This document shows positions 57,105 through 64,000 of a stretch of 64,000 nucleotides of DNA, in pieces; position 1 is the stretch's first letter; every line of letters starts with the position of its first letter. The stretch is taken from positions 744,001-808,000 of the forward strand of contig NZ_QLZR01000001.1 of assembly GCF_003289955.1 (NCBI RefSeq), given 5' to 3'. This DNA comes from Planococcus halotolerans (GTDB lineage Bacteria > Bacillota > Bacilli > Bacillales_A > Planococcaceae). The notes beneath the pieces are model-generated. The model searched no databases. It was not told where the DNA came from and saw nothing but the letters and a program-made list of their open reading frames with translations. The position numbers were made by a program, and so were the translations under genes.

Positions 57105-57515
57105 TCACGCTTGGTACTGCGGCCGCTTATTTTCAGGCTTTTTGATCCAATGGCGCAAGCCTTTTCCGGCATACGGTTCATCGTTGTAACGCGGGACGAT
57201 ATGGAAATGGCTGTGCAGAATCGACTGGTTCGACGCTTCGCCGACATTCCAGCCGAGCGTGAAGCCATCGGGTGAATGCTTTTGCTTCAGATATTCCTGC
57301 GCCTGCTGCATAAGGTCGTAAGTATCGTTCCACTCTTCCTTCGTCAGTTCAAATGTATTCACGCGGTGGTTCTTCGGAATGATGATGCCGGACCCTTCCA
57401 ACACGCCTTGATGGCGGTCATGCTGTAAAAAGTAGCATGTGTCGTTTTCAAAGACGACGTGCTGTTCTGGATCATCTGCAAAATTGCAGTATGGGCAATC
57501 CTCTTTATAACTCAT
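57105..57515 (-). CDS. HIT-family protein
   Basis: A 136-residue histidine-triad nucleotide hydrolase or transferase. The triad is LHSHFHIVPRY (H-x-H-x-H), preceded by GFTLGWNVGEASNQS as in Fhit/HinT relatives. An N-terminal CPYCNFADDPEQHVV carries Cys-x2-Cys and His, typical of bacterial HIT proteins with a bound zinc. Substrate unknown (AMP derivatives or dinucleoside polyphosphates in relatives). It follows the phosphoesterase gene by 11 bp. Confidence 0.9.
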   Translation of the reverse strand: MSYKEDCPYCNFADDPEQHVVFENDTCYFLQHDRHQGVLEGSGIIIPKNHRVNTFELTKEEWNDTYDLMQQAQEYLKQKHSPDGFTLGWNVGEASNQSILHSHFHIVPRYNDEPYAGKGLRHWIKKPENKRPQYQA

Positions 57516-57526
57516 TGTTTTCTCCC

Positions 57527-58288
57527 CTATCTCTTTTTCAATGAAGCACTCGCCTGGCCGCCGTGGAATATGCGGAGGATGAAATCACGCTCCGGCACCT
57601 GCAGTTTATCGTATGCTTCGAGAAACGCTTTATTGTCGTATGTGGCCGATTTTATTTCCACTTCAAAGCCTTCATCTTGCGCTTCGATGATGGCGTACGG
57701 TGCTTCCGGTTTATCGTTGCATCCGAGCGCGCCGGGGTTCAGGTAAATCGTCCGGTCATTGTGGAAGAAATGCTGTGGATGGTGATGGCCGAAGCAAATC
57801 AGGCTTTCATCGTGGCCGCTGAACATTTTTTCTGCGCTGTCAAGATTCGGCTCGACAATCTGTGAAAACGGATCTTCACTGATCGGCACTTCCGTTTTGC
57901 GTTTTTCCATATGATAATGCGTGAAAAGCACTCGGTGGCCGCTGAATTCTTCACGGATTACACGCGGCAATTTCTCGAGCTTCGCAATAAAACCTTTGTC
58001 CATACCATCGGCAATCCATTGATGATGAGCGAGAACGTGGAGATGGCTTCTTGGATATTCGCGGCCTGCTGCCAGCGCCAGCACAGCTTCGTCGTGATTG
58101 CCGGTAATCATCGATACGTCATTCCGGTCGAACAGGATACCCAGCACCTCATTCGTTTCGTGGCCAATGGCAATCATATCGCCCAGACAATAAATATGGC
58201 TGACATCACCGGCAGCATCGATTTCAGCAAGCACCGCTTCCAAAGCGCCGGCGTTACCGTGGACATCTGTTATCACTGCAAATTTCAT
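57527..58288 (-). CDS. Calcineurin-like metallophosphoesterase (YfcE/ApaH-like)
   Basis: A 253-residue phosphoesterase with all metal motifs: ITDVHGNAGALEAV, YCLGDMIAIGHETN, ITGNHDEAVL, LFTHYHMEKRK and CFGHHHPQHF. The layout is of the single-domain YfcE/MJ0936-like group that includes phosphodiesterases. Catalytic substrates are not predictable. It is followed by the HIT gene, so both may be one operon dealing with nucleotides, by inference. Confidence 0.88.
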   Translation of the reverse strand: MKFAVITDVHGNAGALEAVLAEIDAAGDVSHIYCLGDMIAIGHETNEVLGILFDRNDVSMITGNHDEAVLALAAGREYPRSHLHVLAHHQWIADGMDKGFIAKLEKLPRVIREEFSGHRVLFTHYHMEKRKTEVPISEDPFSQIVEPNLDSAEKMFSGHDESLICFGHHHPQHFFHNDRTIYLNPGALGCNDKPEAPYAIIEAQDEGFEVEIKSATYDNKAFLEAYDKLQVPERDFILRIFHGGQASASLKKR

Positions 58289-58324
58289 GGCTGGATTCCT
58301 CCATTTTTCATTTCTTCACTGCTG

Positions 58325-58969
58325 TTACGAAACGTCCGTGTTTGATTTCGACAGAATAATAACTCCTCCACAATGCGATACGGGATGAAATTCGCTATGG
58401 CAGATGTGGCTGATCGCTCTTTCAAATTCATCGTAGGCAAAATAGAACTCGTCTTCGTCCCAGTAAGTGCTACTGTCCAATCGGCATTTGGCCAGATCTT
58501 CGCGCGTGCGGAACGCGATATCGCCGATATAGATTTTGCCGTCCGGCTTCAAACGCGCCAGCAAAGTTTCAATAAATACCGTTTTCTCTGCATCCGTCAA
58601 ATGGTGCAGCGCATAGGTGCTGATAATCGTATCGTAGTGGCTGCTGGCAATCGGTTCAGGCAGGCCGTTAGTGATATCCGCTTGCAGGAGCCGCGCTTTC
58701 GGCATCTTCTGCTGTGCGATGACGATCATTTCTTCCGAAAAATCGATGCCATCGATGTGGTGGTCGAGTTCGCATAGTTTCGCCGCCAATACTCCTGTGC
58801 CAAAACCGATATCGAGCACATTCGATTGTTCTTTCTGCATCGCTTCATTGAATATAAGATTCAATATTTCCTTATACCCTGCAAACGGGTACTCATTGTT
58901 TTCTTCGCTCAATTGAACGGTGCGGTCGTAATCGTTTGCCCATAAATCAAAGCCTTGCTTATTTAACAT
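58325..58969 (-). CDS. Class I SAM-dependent methyltransferase
   Basis: A 214-residue methyltransferase with the SAM motif VLDIGFGTGVLAAKL (motif I), DGIDFSEEMIVIAQQ (motif II, acidic end of strand 2), LLQADITNGLP and YDTIISTYALHHLTDAEK (motif IV). The final part has the LKPDGKIYIGDIAF pattern of small-molecule UbiE-type methyltransferases. Substrate unknown. It precedes the phosphoesterase by 36 bp on the same strand. Confidence 0.9.
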   Translation of the reverse strand: MLNKQGFDLWANDYDRTVQLSEENNEYPFAGYKEILNLIFNEAMQKEQSNVLDIGFGTGVLAAKLCELDHHIDGIDFSEEMIVIAQQKMPKARLLQADITNGLPEPIASSHYDTIISTYALHHLTDAEKTVFIETLLARLKPDGKIYIGDIAFRTREDLAKCRLDSSTYWDEDEFYFAYDEFERAISHICHSEFHPVSHCGGVIILSKSNTDVS

Positions 58970-59142
58970 AAATGTATTCCTCCGTTAATCTCGATTACCT
59001 AAATTTTAACATAAGTCAGTTGATGACAGTTATCCACACAATTCAGACACAACTCAAAAAAATTTCCTTCTCACCAAAAAGGTACTCTTCCCGTTGCGTC
59101 GAAACAATTAATAGAACCCTAAAAGAGAAAGGTGCGGCTGCG

Positions 59143-59580
59143 ATGGAAACCTGGTACGGTGCTGCTGGAATTTGCATAAACAAATCATCCCAATTGTTGA
59201 TGGTTCTGGAAGGTGTAACTGCAGAAACTCAAAAATGGTCCATTCCCACGGGCGGCCTCGAAAAAGGAGAAACTTTCGAGCAATGCGTGCTCCGGGAAAT
59301 CGAAGAAGAAACCGGTTATACCGCTGAAATTTTAGCGGAAATCAAAGCAAAGAAAGGCGTATACGAACACCTCAACATTGCCTATGAAGTCCATTATTTT
59401 GCCGTTGAAATTACAGGCGGCGAAGCTAAAATTCAGGACCCCGACGAATTGATCCTTGATATCGCCTGGAAACCGGCCGAGGAATTGCGCGTGTTGCCGC
59501 TTTCCTATCCGGAAGACCGCGAAGAATTGCTGGCATTTTTGGCGGCGCCGAAAACGTTGGTTAACACATCTTTTACATAA
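59143..59580 (+). CDS. Nudix hydrolase
   Basis: A 145-residue Nudix enzyme with a canonical box GGLEKGETFEQCVLREIEEETGY (G-x5-E-x7-REUxEExGU). It continues VHYFAVEITGGEAKIQDPDELILDIAWKPAEELRVLPLSYPEDRE, the Nudix C-terminal pattern. ATG 59143 follows AAAGGTG; the long frame upstream to 58972 shows no Nudix homology. Single gene between divergently oriented neighbours; substrate not predictable. Confidence 0.88.
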   Translation: METWYGAAGICINKSSQLLMVLEGVTAETQKWSIPTGGLEKGETFEQCVLREIEEETGYTAEILAEIKAKKGVYEHLNIAYEVHYFAVEITGGEAKIQDPDELILDIAWKPAEELRVLPLSYPEDREELLAFLAAPKTLVNTSFT

Positions 59581-59633
59581 CTATAGAAAATATGCGGGTG
59601 ATTTTGCACCCGCACATTTCCCCATCTCAATCC

Positions 59634-60482
59634 TCATCCCTCTTCTTCCAGCCACTCCTCAGCGGATTCCAGGAACCCTTCTTCTCCCCAGTCGAGTACC
59701 GCCTTCAGTTCGCTCATCTGTTCAACCTTGCTTTGAAAGAAATTATTTCCCAGGAAATATGCGAGCCTTTCAAAGCCAAAGCGCTTGCCGCCGTTGATGG
59801 AAAACCATTCCCTGAATAATTCCGCCGAATCGAGTGTACGGTAATCTTCCGCAAATGCCTGTTTTATTTCAGCGGTATTTTTGACAGCAAAATCCAGCCA
59901 TTCGCTGCCATCGCCGTTGAACGAATAATATACGGCGGGATCCAAACCAGCTGCAGTCTTTCTGGAAAAATGCGTAGCTGCGCCTTCCTGATATATCCAG
60001 GTCAATGGGTGGGTCCAGTTAATCCTGCTCCAGTCAGTGCCGGCTCTGTCAGAAATAATGTGATGCGCTGCGTGGCCAAATTCATGTGCGGCGATAACGC
60101 GCAGATGGTCCGGTTCCGGCGACAGTTTTTCAAGCGCGAAGCTGATATTCGGGATAAACGCCCGGTGTGTATAAGCATTGGAGCCAAATCCCCCGACAAG
60201 CAGATTCACATCAATCGGGAACGTGATGCCGTAAAGCCGCTCATACGCTGTAGCCGTTTCTTCTATTAAAGCAGGCAACCTCCACCGGGAGGCTTCGATT
60301 CCCTCCATCGCTCCTTGGTATTTGCGGATCGACTGCAGATGACGTTCTTCTGTGTCCTTGCAGTGATAAGCGAAATACTCAGCGAAAATTTCCGGATATT
60401 CTTTATAGTAACTCCTTAAAAATGCAGTCGTTCCATTGTAATTCTTTAAAAAATAACCTGCAGTGTCGACGATTTTCACCAT
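59634..60482 (-). CDS. Zinc-dependent protease-like (DUF2268) protein
   Basis: A 282-residue soluble protein with VIAAHEFGHAAHH, a gluzincin-type HExxH zinc motif, followed about 35 residues later by WIYQEGAATHF, whose Glu fits the third ligand (DUF2268 pattern). The N-terminal part is helical and the C-terminal part has GKRFGFERLAYFLGNNF. No signal peptide is seen, so it is probably cytoplasmic. Proteolytic activity is inferred. Next to two GNAT genes on the same strand (gap 18 bp). Confidence 0.82.
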   Translation of the reverse strand: MVKIVDTAGYFLKNYNGTTAFLRSYYKEYPEIFAEYFAYHCKDTEERHLQSIRKYQGAMEGIEASRWRLPALIEETATAYERLYGITFPIDVNLLVGGFGSNAYTHRAFIPNISFALEKLSPEPDHLRVIAAHEFGHAAHHIISDRAGTDWSRINWTHPLTWIYQEGAATHFSRKTAAGLDPAVYYSFNGDGSEWLDFAVKNTAEIKQAFAEDYRTLDSAELFREWFSINGGKRFGFERLAYFLGNNFFQSKVEQMSELKAVLDWGEEGFLESAEEWLEEEG

Positions 60483-60500
60483 TTGATCGCCCGCCTTGTC

Positions 60501-61067
60501 CTATAATTTTCTGATCGATTCCTTCAGCGCTTTCCACTCCGGTTCAAGCATTGAAAAAATCAGCGCGTCGTGCGAAGTACCCCGCTGGAATAAATAACCG
60601 CGTAAAGTTCCTTCTTGCTTAAAGCCAAGCTTTGTCAGCATGTTGTTTGAAGCATCGTTCGCCGGATACGTAACAGCACCCATCCGGTAAAGCCCCAATT
60701 CTTCAAAAGAATAGCGAAGCACTTCAAGCACCGCTTCTTTGGCCAGTCCCCTGCGCCAAAAATCCGGATGCACCTCATAGCCGACCTCCGATTTCTTTGA
60801 GCCCAGATTTAGATTATTCAGCCCGATTGTGCCAATAAATTCTCCGGTCTCTTTTAATTCCAGCCCCCAGCGGTAACTGCGCTGCGCTTCAAAGCCGACT
60901 TGAAATGCCGACACCATTTTCTCCGCAATGTGGCGGTCTTGCAGACTGTCCATTCCGTAATACTCAGTTACTTCATCTTTTGATAAAATGCCGAACAGCG
61001 CATCGATGTGCTCCGGCCCTATTTGAATCAGACGAAGCCTTGTTGTTTCCAATACTGGAAATATCAT
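60501..61067 (-). CDS. GNAT-family N-acetyltransferase (RimJ-like)
   Basis: A 188-residue RimJ/RimL-type acetyltransferase: VLETTRLRLIQIGPEHIDALFGIL, EVGYEVHPDFWRRGLAKEAVLEV and MGAVTYPANDASNNMLTKLGFKQEG. The start at 61067 is fixed by AAGGAGG 7 bp upstream and by the ATGA overlap with the stop of the GNAT gene at 61064; an in-frame ATG at 61073 is too close to the ribosome binding site. Translation of the two is coupled. Substrate unknown. Confidence 0.9.
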   Translation of the reverse strand: MIFPVLETTRLRLIQIGPEHIDALFGILSKDEVTEYYGMDSLQDRHIAEKMVSAFQVGFEAQRSYRWGLELKETGEFIGTIGLNNLNLGSKKSEVGYEVHPDFWRRGLAKEAVLEVLRYSFEELGLYRMGAVTYPANDASNNMLTKLGFKQEGTLRGYLFQRGTSHDALIFSMLEPEWKALKESIRKL

Positions 61068-61582
61068 TTCCATTCCTCCTTGTGGATTGCATATACGTGT
61101 GCGACTCTGCCGGATATCAGACTTTTCTTCTCCAATTTCATGCCGCAATTTTCAGCAACCCGCTGCGATGCTTTATTGTCCGGATGGATCAACGACACAG
61201 CGCGTTCTTTGCCCAGCTCATCAAAAGCATAATCCCGCAATGCCTTTGCCGCTTCTGTTGCGTAGCCCTTAGACCAGTAATCCTTTGCAACCCAATAACC
61301 GATTTCCCATTCATCGGCACCGTCCACTTTTTGCGGGACGAGTCCGGCGTGGCCCACAGGCTTCCCGTCGCTTTTCCGTTCCAGCAACAACAGCCCCGTT
61401 TTGGGATCTTCCTTATACCCCTGATAAACCCAGTAAAGAAAACGCAGCGCTCCGTCTTTATCCCGCGTCTCTCCGTTTCCGACATACTTCACCATTTCCG
61501 GATCCGCTGCCATTCCATACAAAAACGGAAAATCCCCATCCACATAACGGCGAAAAACTAAACGTTCGGACTCGATTTTCAT
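61064..61582 (-). CDS. GNAT-family N-acetyltransferase (RimJ-like)
   Basis: A 172-residue acetyltransferase of the same group (IESERLVFRRYVDGDFPFLYGM, EIGYWVAKDYWSKGYATEAAKALR and VSLIHPDNKASQRVAENCGMKLE). It ends with a 4-bp overlap with the next gene, and lies 12 bp after the nucleotidyltransferase gene. Substrate unknown. Confidence 0.9.
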   Translation of the reverse strand: MKIESERLVFRRYVDGDFPFLYGMAADPEMVKYVGNGETRDKDGALRFLYWVYQGYKEDPKTGLLLLERKSDGKPVGHAGLVPQKVDGADEWEIGYWVAKDYWSKGYATEAAKALRDYAFDELGKERAVSLIHPDNKASQRVAENCGMKLEKKSLISGRVAHVYAIHKEEWK

Positions 61583-61594
61583 GTCTTCCCCCTC

Positions 61595-62158
61595 TTATGG
61601 TGCTGCCACTTCCACCTTCGGCCATTTCTTCATCCAGTTTTTCGACTCAAGCCGTTGACGATAAACACTCATCAAACGCTCATCTTTTTCAAAAGCTGGT
61701 GCCGGAATAACTTTCATGCCAATTAAATCTCCCAACCCATGAGGTGCAGTCAATTCCAGCTCACCCCGCTCATCCAGCTTCACACCTAATGCAGTCGCTG
61801 TTTCGGGAAACTGTGATATAGCATCGACCGAGGACCGGTAAGGCGGCAGGTCGTTGACTTTGTGCATCCTTGCCTGATTTTTAACGGACCACGGCAACCC
61901 TGGCATTAGCCCGCTTAATCGGTGTTCATATTTTTTCTCGAGTTCTTCATCCAAATCTTTTTCATCATAATAAATAACGTCGATATCGCCCAAAGGGGTT
62001 CTTTTTGTGTAATCATGCAGATAATCCCAAACTTTGGAACGCACGAAGCCTGCGCACACCCACCAATCGGGCAATTGCAGCGATTCGGCTGAATGCAGCA
62101 CTTCCATCATCCATTCGTCTTCTTCAATCCCTTTTAGAATTTCGTCTCTATTTTCCAT
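61595..62158 (-). CDS. Nucleotidyltransferase-like (DUF925) protein
   Basis: A 187-residue protein with WWVCAGFVRSKVWDYLHDYTKRTPLGDIDVIYYDEKD, the DUF925/nucleotidyltransferase family pattern (G-x8-9-... then D-x-D with two metal-binding Asp) and PHGLGDLIGMKVIPAPAF near the C-terminus. The start is taken at ATG 62158 with GGGAG 7 bp upstream; an earlier in-frame start at 62242 would overlap the previous GNAT gene. Function unknown. Sits in a run GNAT-NTase-GNAT-GNAT. Confidence 0.85.
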   Translation of the reverse strand: MENRDEILKGIEEDEWMMEVLHSAESLQLPDWWVCAGFVRSKVWDYLHDYTKRTPLGDIDVIYYDEKDLDEELEKKYEHRLSGLMPGLPWSVKNQARMHKVNDLPPYRSSVDAISQFPETATALGVKLDERGELELTAPHGLGDLIGMKVIPAPAFEKDERLMSVYRQRLESKNWMKKWPKVEVAAP

Positions 62159-62193
62159 CCAGCATCTCCCGCTTCGCCAATTGTTCCACTTCT

Positions 62194-62733
62194 TTATTCG
62201 TCTTCCGGATTGATAATGGCCATGACGACGTGATCCTGCCATCTGCCATTGATCTGCACATTTTTGCGGGCAAGCCCTTCCCGCTCGAAGCCGGCCTTTT
62301 CAAGCGCACGGATTGACGGCGCATTATGCGGCATGACGCCGGCTTCAACCCGGTGCAGCCCAAGTTCCCGAAAAGCGTAATCCACAGCCAGCCGGATCGC
62401 TTCAGTCGCATAGCCTCTGCCATTGAATTTCTTATCGATGACATAACCGATCATGCTGCTTTGCAGCGGTCCGCGAAAAATTCGAAAAAGGTTGATCGTC
62501 CCCACTAATTGACCGGTCTCATTCTCAACAATCGCGAAATTATATTCCCGGCCGGCTTCGCGGTTCTCCGTACTTTGTTCAATCACTTCTTTTTGCATCA
62601 ATAAAGTATAGAAGTCTTCGCCAGTAATGACGGAGAATTCTTTGAAGAACTCTTTATTGTCCAGTTCCATCTGCAACTTAGCTTGCGCGTCTTTCAGCGT
62701 CAAAAAACGGATATGAACTTTTTCTCCCCGCAT
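62194..62733 (-). CDS. GNAT-family N-acetyltransferase (RimJ-like)
   Basis: A 179-residue RimJ/RimL-like acetyltransferase (VHIRFLTLKDAQAKLQMELDN, IGYVIDKKFNGRGYATEAIRLAVDYA and VEAGVMPHNAPSIRALEKAGFEREGLA). It heads the minus-strand run of four genes. Upstream, on the far side of the start, is the parS site (62792). Confidence 0.9.
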   Translation of the reverse strand: MRGEKVHIRFLTLKDAQAKLQMELDNKEFFKEFSVITGEDFYTLLMQKEVIEQSTENREAGREYNFAIVENETGQLVGTINLFRIFRGPLQSSMIGYVIDKKFNGRGYATEAIRLAVDYAFRELGLHRVEAGVMPHNAPSIRALEKAGFEREGLARKNVQINGRWQDHVVMAIINPEDE

Positions 62734-62791
62734 CTTACCGTCTCCTCTTACTGATCAATTCGGACAAAAACGTGCTAAAAGAACAAAAAGA

Positions 62792-62807
62792 TGTTTCACG
62801 TGAAACA
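62792..62807. other. parS-like ParB/Spo0J binding site
   Basis: TGTTTCACGTGAAACA is a perfect 16-bp palindrome that matches the Bacillus parS consensus TGTT(N)CACGTGAAACA at every specified base. It is intergenic. In Bacillus most parS sites lie near the replication origin, so the window is probably origin-proximal. Confidence 0.88.
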
Positions 62808-62875
62808 TTATTATTTATTGTCCAATCTTCAGTGCCTATTCTACAAAAGTCGATTCCTCGTATTCCGCTTTTCTT

Positions 62876-63280
62876 TTATTCTTCGTAAGTTTTCCGGAAT
62901 CCATAAAAAGCACGAAACTTTTTCGCTTCATAATAAGATTTGGACGTAGTGCTGGCGAGCAGTTCCATCCGCGTTTCGGGATATAAATCATGGACATACT
63001 GCATTAACTTCCCGCCAATTCCAGTGCCGCGCCTGCTTTTCTCTATAATTAATTCGCAGATATAAAGCGTCACGGCTCCGTCCGTCAACGCACGGAGACA
63101 ACCGACCAATTGGCCATCCTGTTCCGCCACTACGGCCAGATTCGAACCTTGCCACGCCGCTTTAGTCTGCTGATGTTTCGCCACCAGATTACTCCAGCCT
63201 TCCTGCTCATTCAACTGATGAATCGCCGGAAAATCCGTTTCTTCATATGGACGGATTATCAGCTCTTGCTGTTCTTGCAT
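62876..63280 (-). CDS. GNAT-family N-acetyltransferase
   Basis: A 134-residue acetyltransferase: IIRPYEETDFPAIHQLNEQEGW, then LYICELIIEKSRRGTGIGGKLMQYV and a shortened C-terminus (LLASTTSKSYYEAKKFRAFYGF). ATG 63280 is preferred; an earlier in-frame ATG at 63301 has no better ribosome binding site. Single gene next to the parS site. Substrate unknown. Confidence 0.87.
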   Translation of the reverse strand: MQEQQELIIRPYEETDFPAIHQLNEQEGWSNLVAKHQQTKAAWQGSNLAVVAEQDGQLVGCLRALTDGAVTLYICELIIEKSRRGTGIGGKLMQYVHDLYPETRMELLASTTSKSYYEAKKFRAFYGFRKTYEE

Positions 63281-63358
63281 ATTGTGATTCCTGCCTTTCA
63301 TAAACTGAGTTCTTTAGTCACGCTGCCATGTATTTTTTCATTCGAATTCATTTGAATT

Positions 63359-63802
63359 TCAGAATAAAGGAATTTCCGGGAACATGAAATTGGCAAAACT
63401 TAAAATAAACAAGATGATCAAAGGGAATTCCAGTAATGTGAAGATATACTCCCTCGGATTTTCTGCATATTTCCGTTCCATATATGCCTTGTAGAGAGTG
63501 ACGATCAACGCCACAATGACAGAGGCATAGATCGGATACAGCGCACCATGTTCATAACCATAAATGAATGCAGCAACCATCCCCACCGTCCCGGCTATAT
63601 TCAAATAGAACTCCACTTTCTCATGCCTGGCATTAACATAATTCGCTTTGAATATATTCCGTTTCTCGACACCCAAAACTTTTTTCAGGAAGAGATTGAC
63701 GAGGAACAGGATTGCAACCATACCCAATAGAAATAAAACAAACTTCCAATCAAAGTCCAGAGGCAGCCAGGAACGTGCATAGTCTGGATGGTCATCATAC
63801 AT
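63359..63802 (-). CDS. DUF4181-domain membrane protein
   Basis: A 147-residue membrane protein with helices WKFVLFLLGMVAILFLVNLFL, FYLNIAGTVGMVAAFIYGY, YPIYASVIVALIVTLYKAYM and FPLIILFILSFANFMF and the VEKRNIFKANYVNARHEKVEF stretch typical of DUF4181. The ATG at 63802 follows GAGGA and overlaps the end of the next gene upstream (63795), so the two are translationally linked. Function unknown. Confidence 0.8.
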   Translation of the reverse strand: MYDDHPDYARSWLPLDFDWKFVLFLLGMVAILFLVNLFLKKVLGVEKRNIFKANYVNARHEKVEFYLNIAGTVGMVAAFIYGYEHGALYPIYASVIVALIVTLYKAYMERKYAENPREYIFTLLEFPLIILFILSFANFMFPEIPLF

Positions 63803-64000
63803 GTAGTTCGTCCTCAGCTTCCGGCTTGGATCTGAGCAATAATACAAACGAAAGCAGGCAAATCATCAACAAGCCGATGCCTAAAAGAATTCCGCCCAGG
63901 ACAAGAAATTGGTTGATGCCGGCTTCGTAAATCATATTATACTGAGCTGTATCCATGCTGTTAAATTGGCGAGTCAACTCAGCAGCCGCAACGGACTGTC
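63795..64000 (-). CDS. Partial membrane protein (right edge)
   Basis: The minus-strand frame is open to the edge of the window, with no start codon fixed; a TTG at 63977 and an ATG at 63956 lie inside. The visible part has a hydrophobic helix (INQFLVLGGILLGIGLLMICLLSFVLLL) and an acidic tail (RSKPEAEDELHV). It overlaps the DUF4181 gene, so the pair is probably an operon. No family recognised. Confidence 0.55.
   Translation of the reverse strand, partial: QSVAAAELTRQFNSMDTAQYNMIYEAGINQFLVLGGILLGIGLLMICLLSFVLLLRSKPEAEDELHV

Noticed and set aside
1..64000. Prophage, transposon or plasmid segment
   Set aside because: No integrase, transposase, phage structural or replication gene; gene style is uniform, and a parS site marks chromosomal DNA.

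Overview
This is chromosomal DNA of a low-to-moderate GC Gram-positive bacterium of the Bacillales. The best fit is the Planococcaceae (Planococcus/Planomicrobium-like); this is inferred from overall gene character, not from a marker gene. Supporting signs are strong AGGAGG ribosome binding sites, frequent TTG/GTG starts, T-tailed intrinsic terminators, a Bacillus-type parS site (62792-62807), a class III fructose-1,6-bisphosphatase, a Bacillus-type Fnr with a C-terminal cysteine cluster, a ba3-type oxidase and RibT. I saw no rRNA, tRNA, CRISPR array, transposase or phage gene.

Layout. 0-4.7 kb: a partial gene, a small membrane protein, two 21-bp repeat arrays and the csoR-copZ-copA copper efflux cluster with a CsoR-like dyad before each gene. 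4.7-10.3 kb: metallo-beta-lactamase-fold hydrolase, Lrp-type regulator, fbp, a GAF-STAS protein, ribT and an unknown protein with a paralogue at 39.7 kb. 10.3-13.8 kb: arsR-arsC-arsD-arsA plus a HesB-like protein, with no arsenite pump gene in the window. 13.8-19.2 kb: hydrolases, P1 and S66 peptidases, a kinase whose Walker A lies upstream of its first ATG, and an SDR protein. 19.2-20.2 kb: two repeat arrays and an XRE regulator/membrane-protein pair under three copies of a GTAAAG-N4-CTTTAC operator. 20.3-32.5 kb: many GNAT acetyltransferases, phosphatases, kinases, nucleotidyltransferase, an MFS transporter, a truncated hydrolase remnant and a hydrolase broken by an in-frame TAG. 33-39.4 kb: a coiled-coil M23 cell-wall hydrolase, the ba3 oxidase operon with a consensus Fnr box, fnr and a universal stress protein. 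39.7-43.3 kb: second unknown paralogue, panB with a candidate structured leader, and a redoxin. 43.4-48 kb: GNATs, DinB, an esterase-DUF402 fusion and peptidase E. 48.2-56.8 kb: an ECF sigma factor with a DUF4179 anti-sigma factor, an ABC exporter and a secreted M36 metalloprotease. 57-64 kb: HIT, phosphoesterase, methyltransferase, Nudix, further GNATs, parS and membrane proteins.

The most unusual feature is a set of nine intergenic arrays (1118, 1291, 19328, 19493, 24731, 35091, 37847, 47977 and 50711). Each repeats a conserved word of about 10 bp plus a variable spacer of about 10 bp, with a period of 20-21 bp, i.e. two turns of B-DNA. Five arrays keep exactly 21 bp at every step. The words differ between arrays, but two of them recur at distant loci. 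Several arrays begin just beyond an intrinsic terminator, and four share a flank made of a hairpin and a T/G-rich tract. All are outside genes and five sit between convergent genes. I do not know a named description of this class, and its function is unknown.
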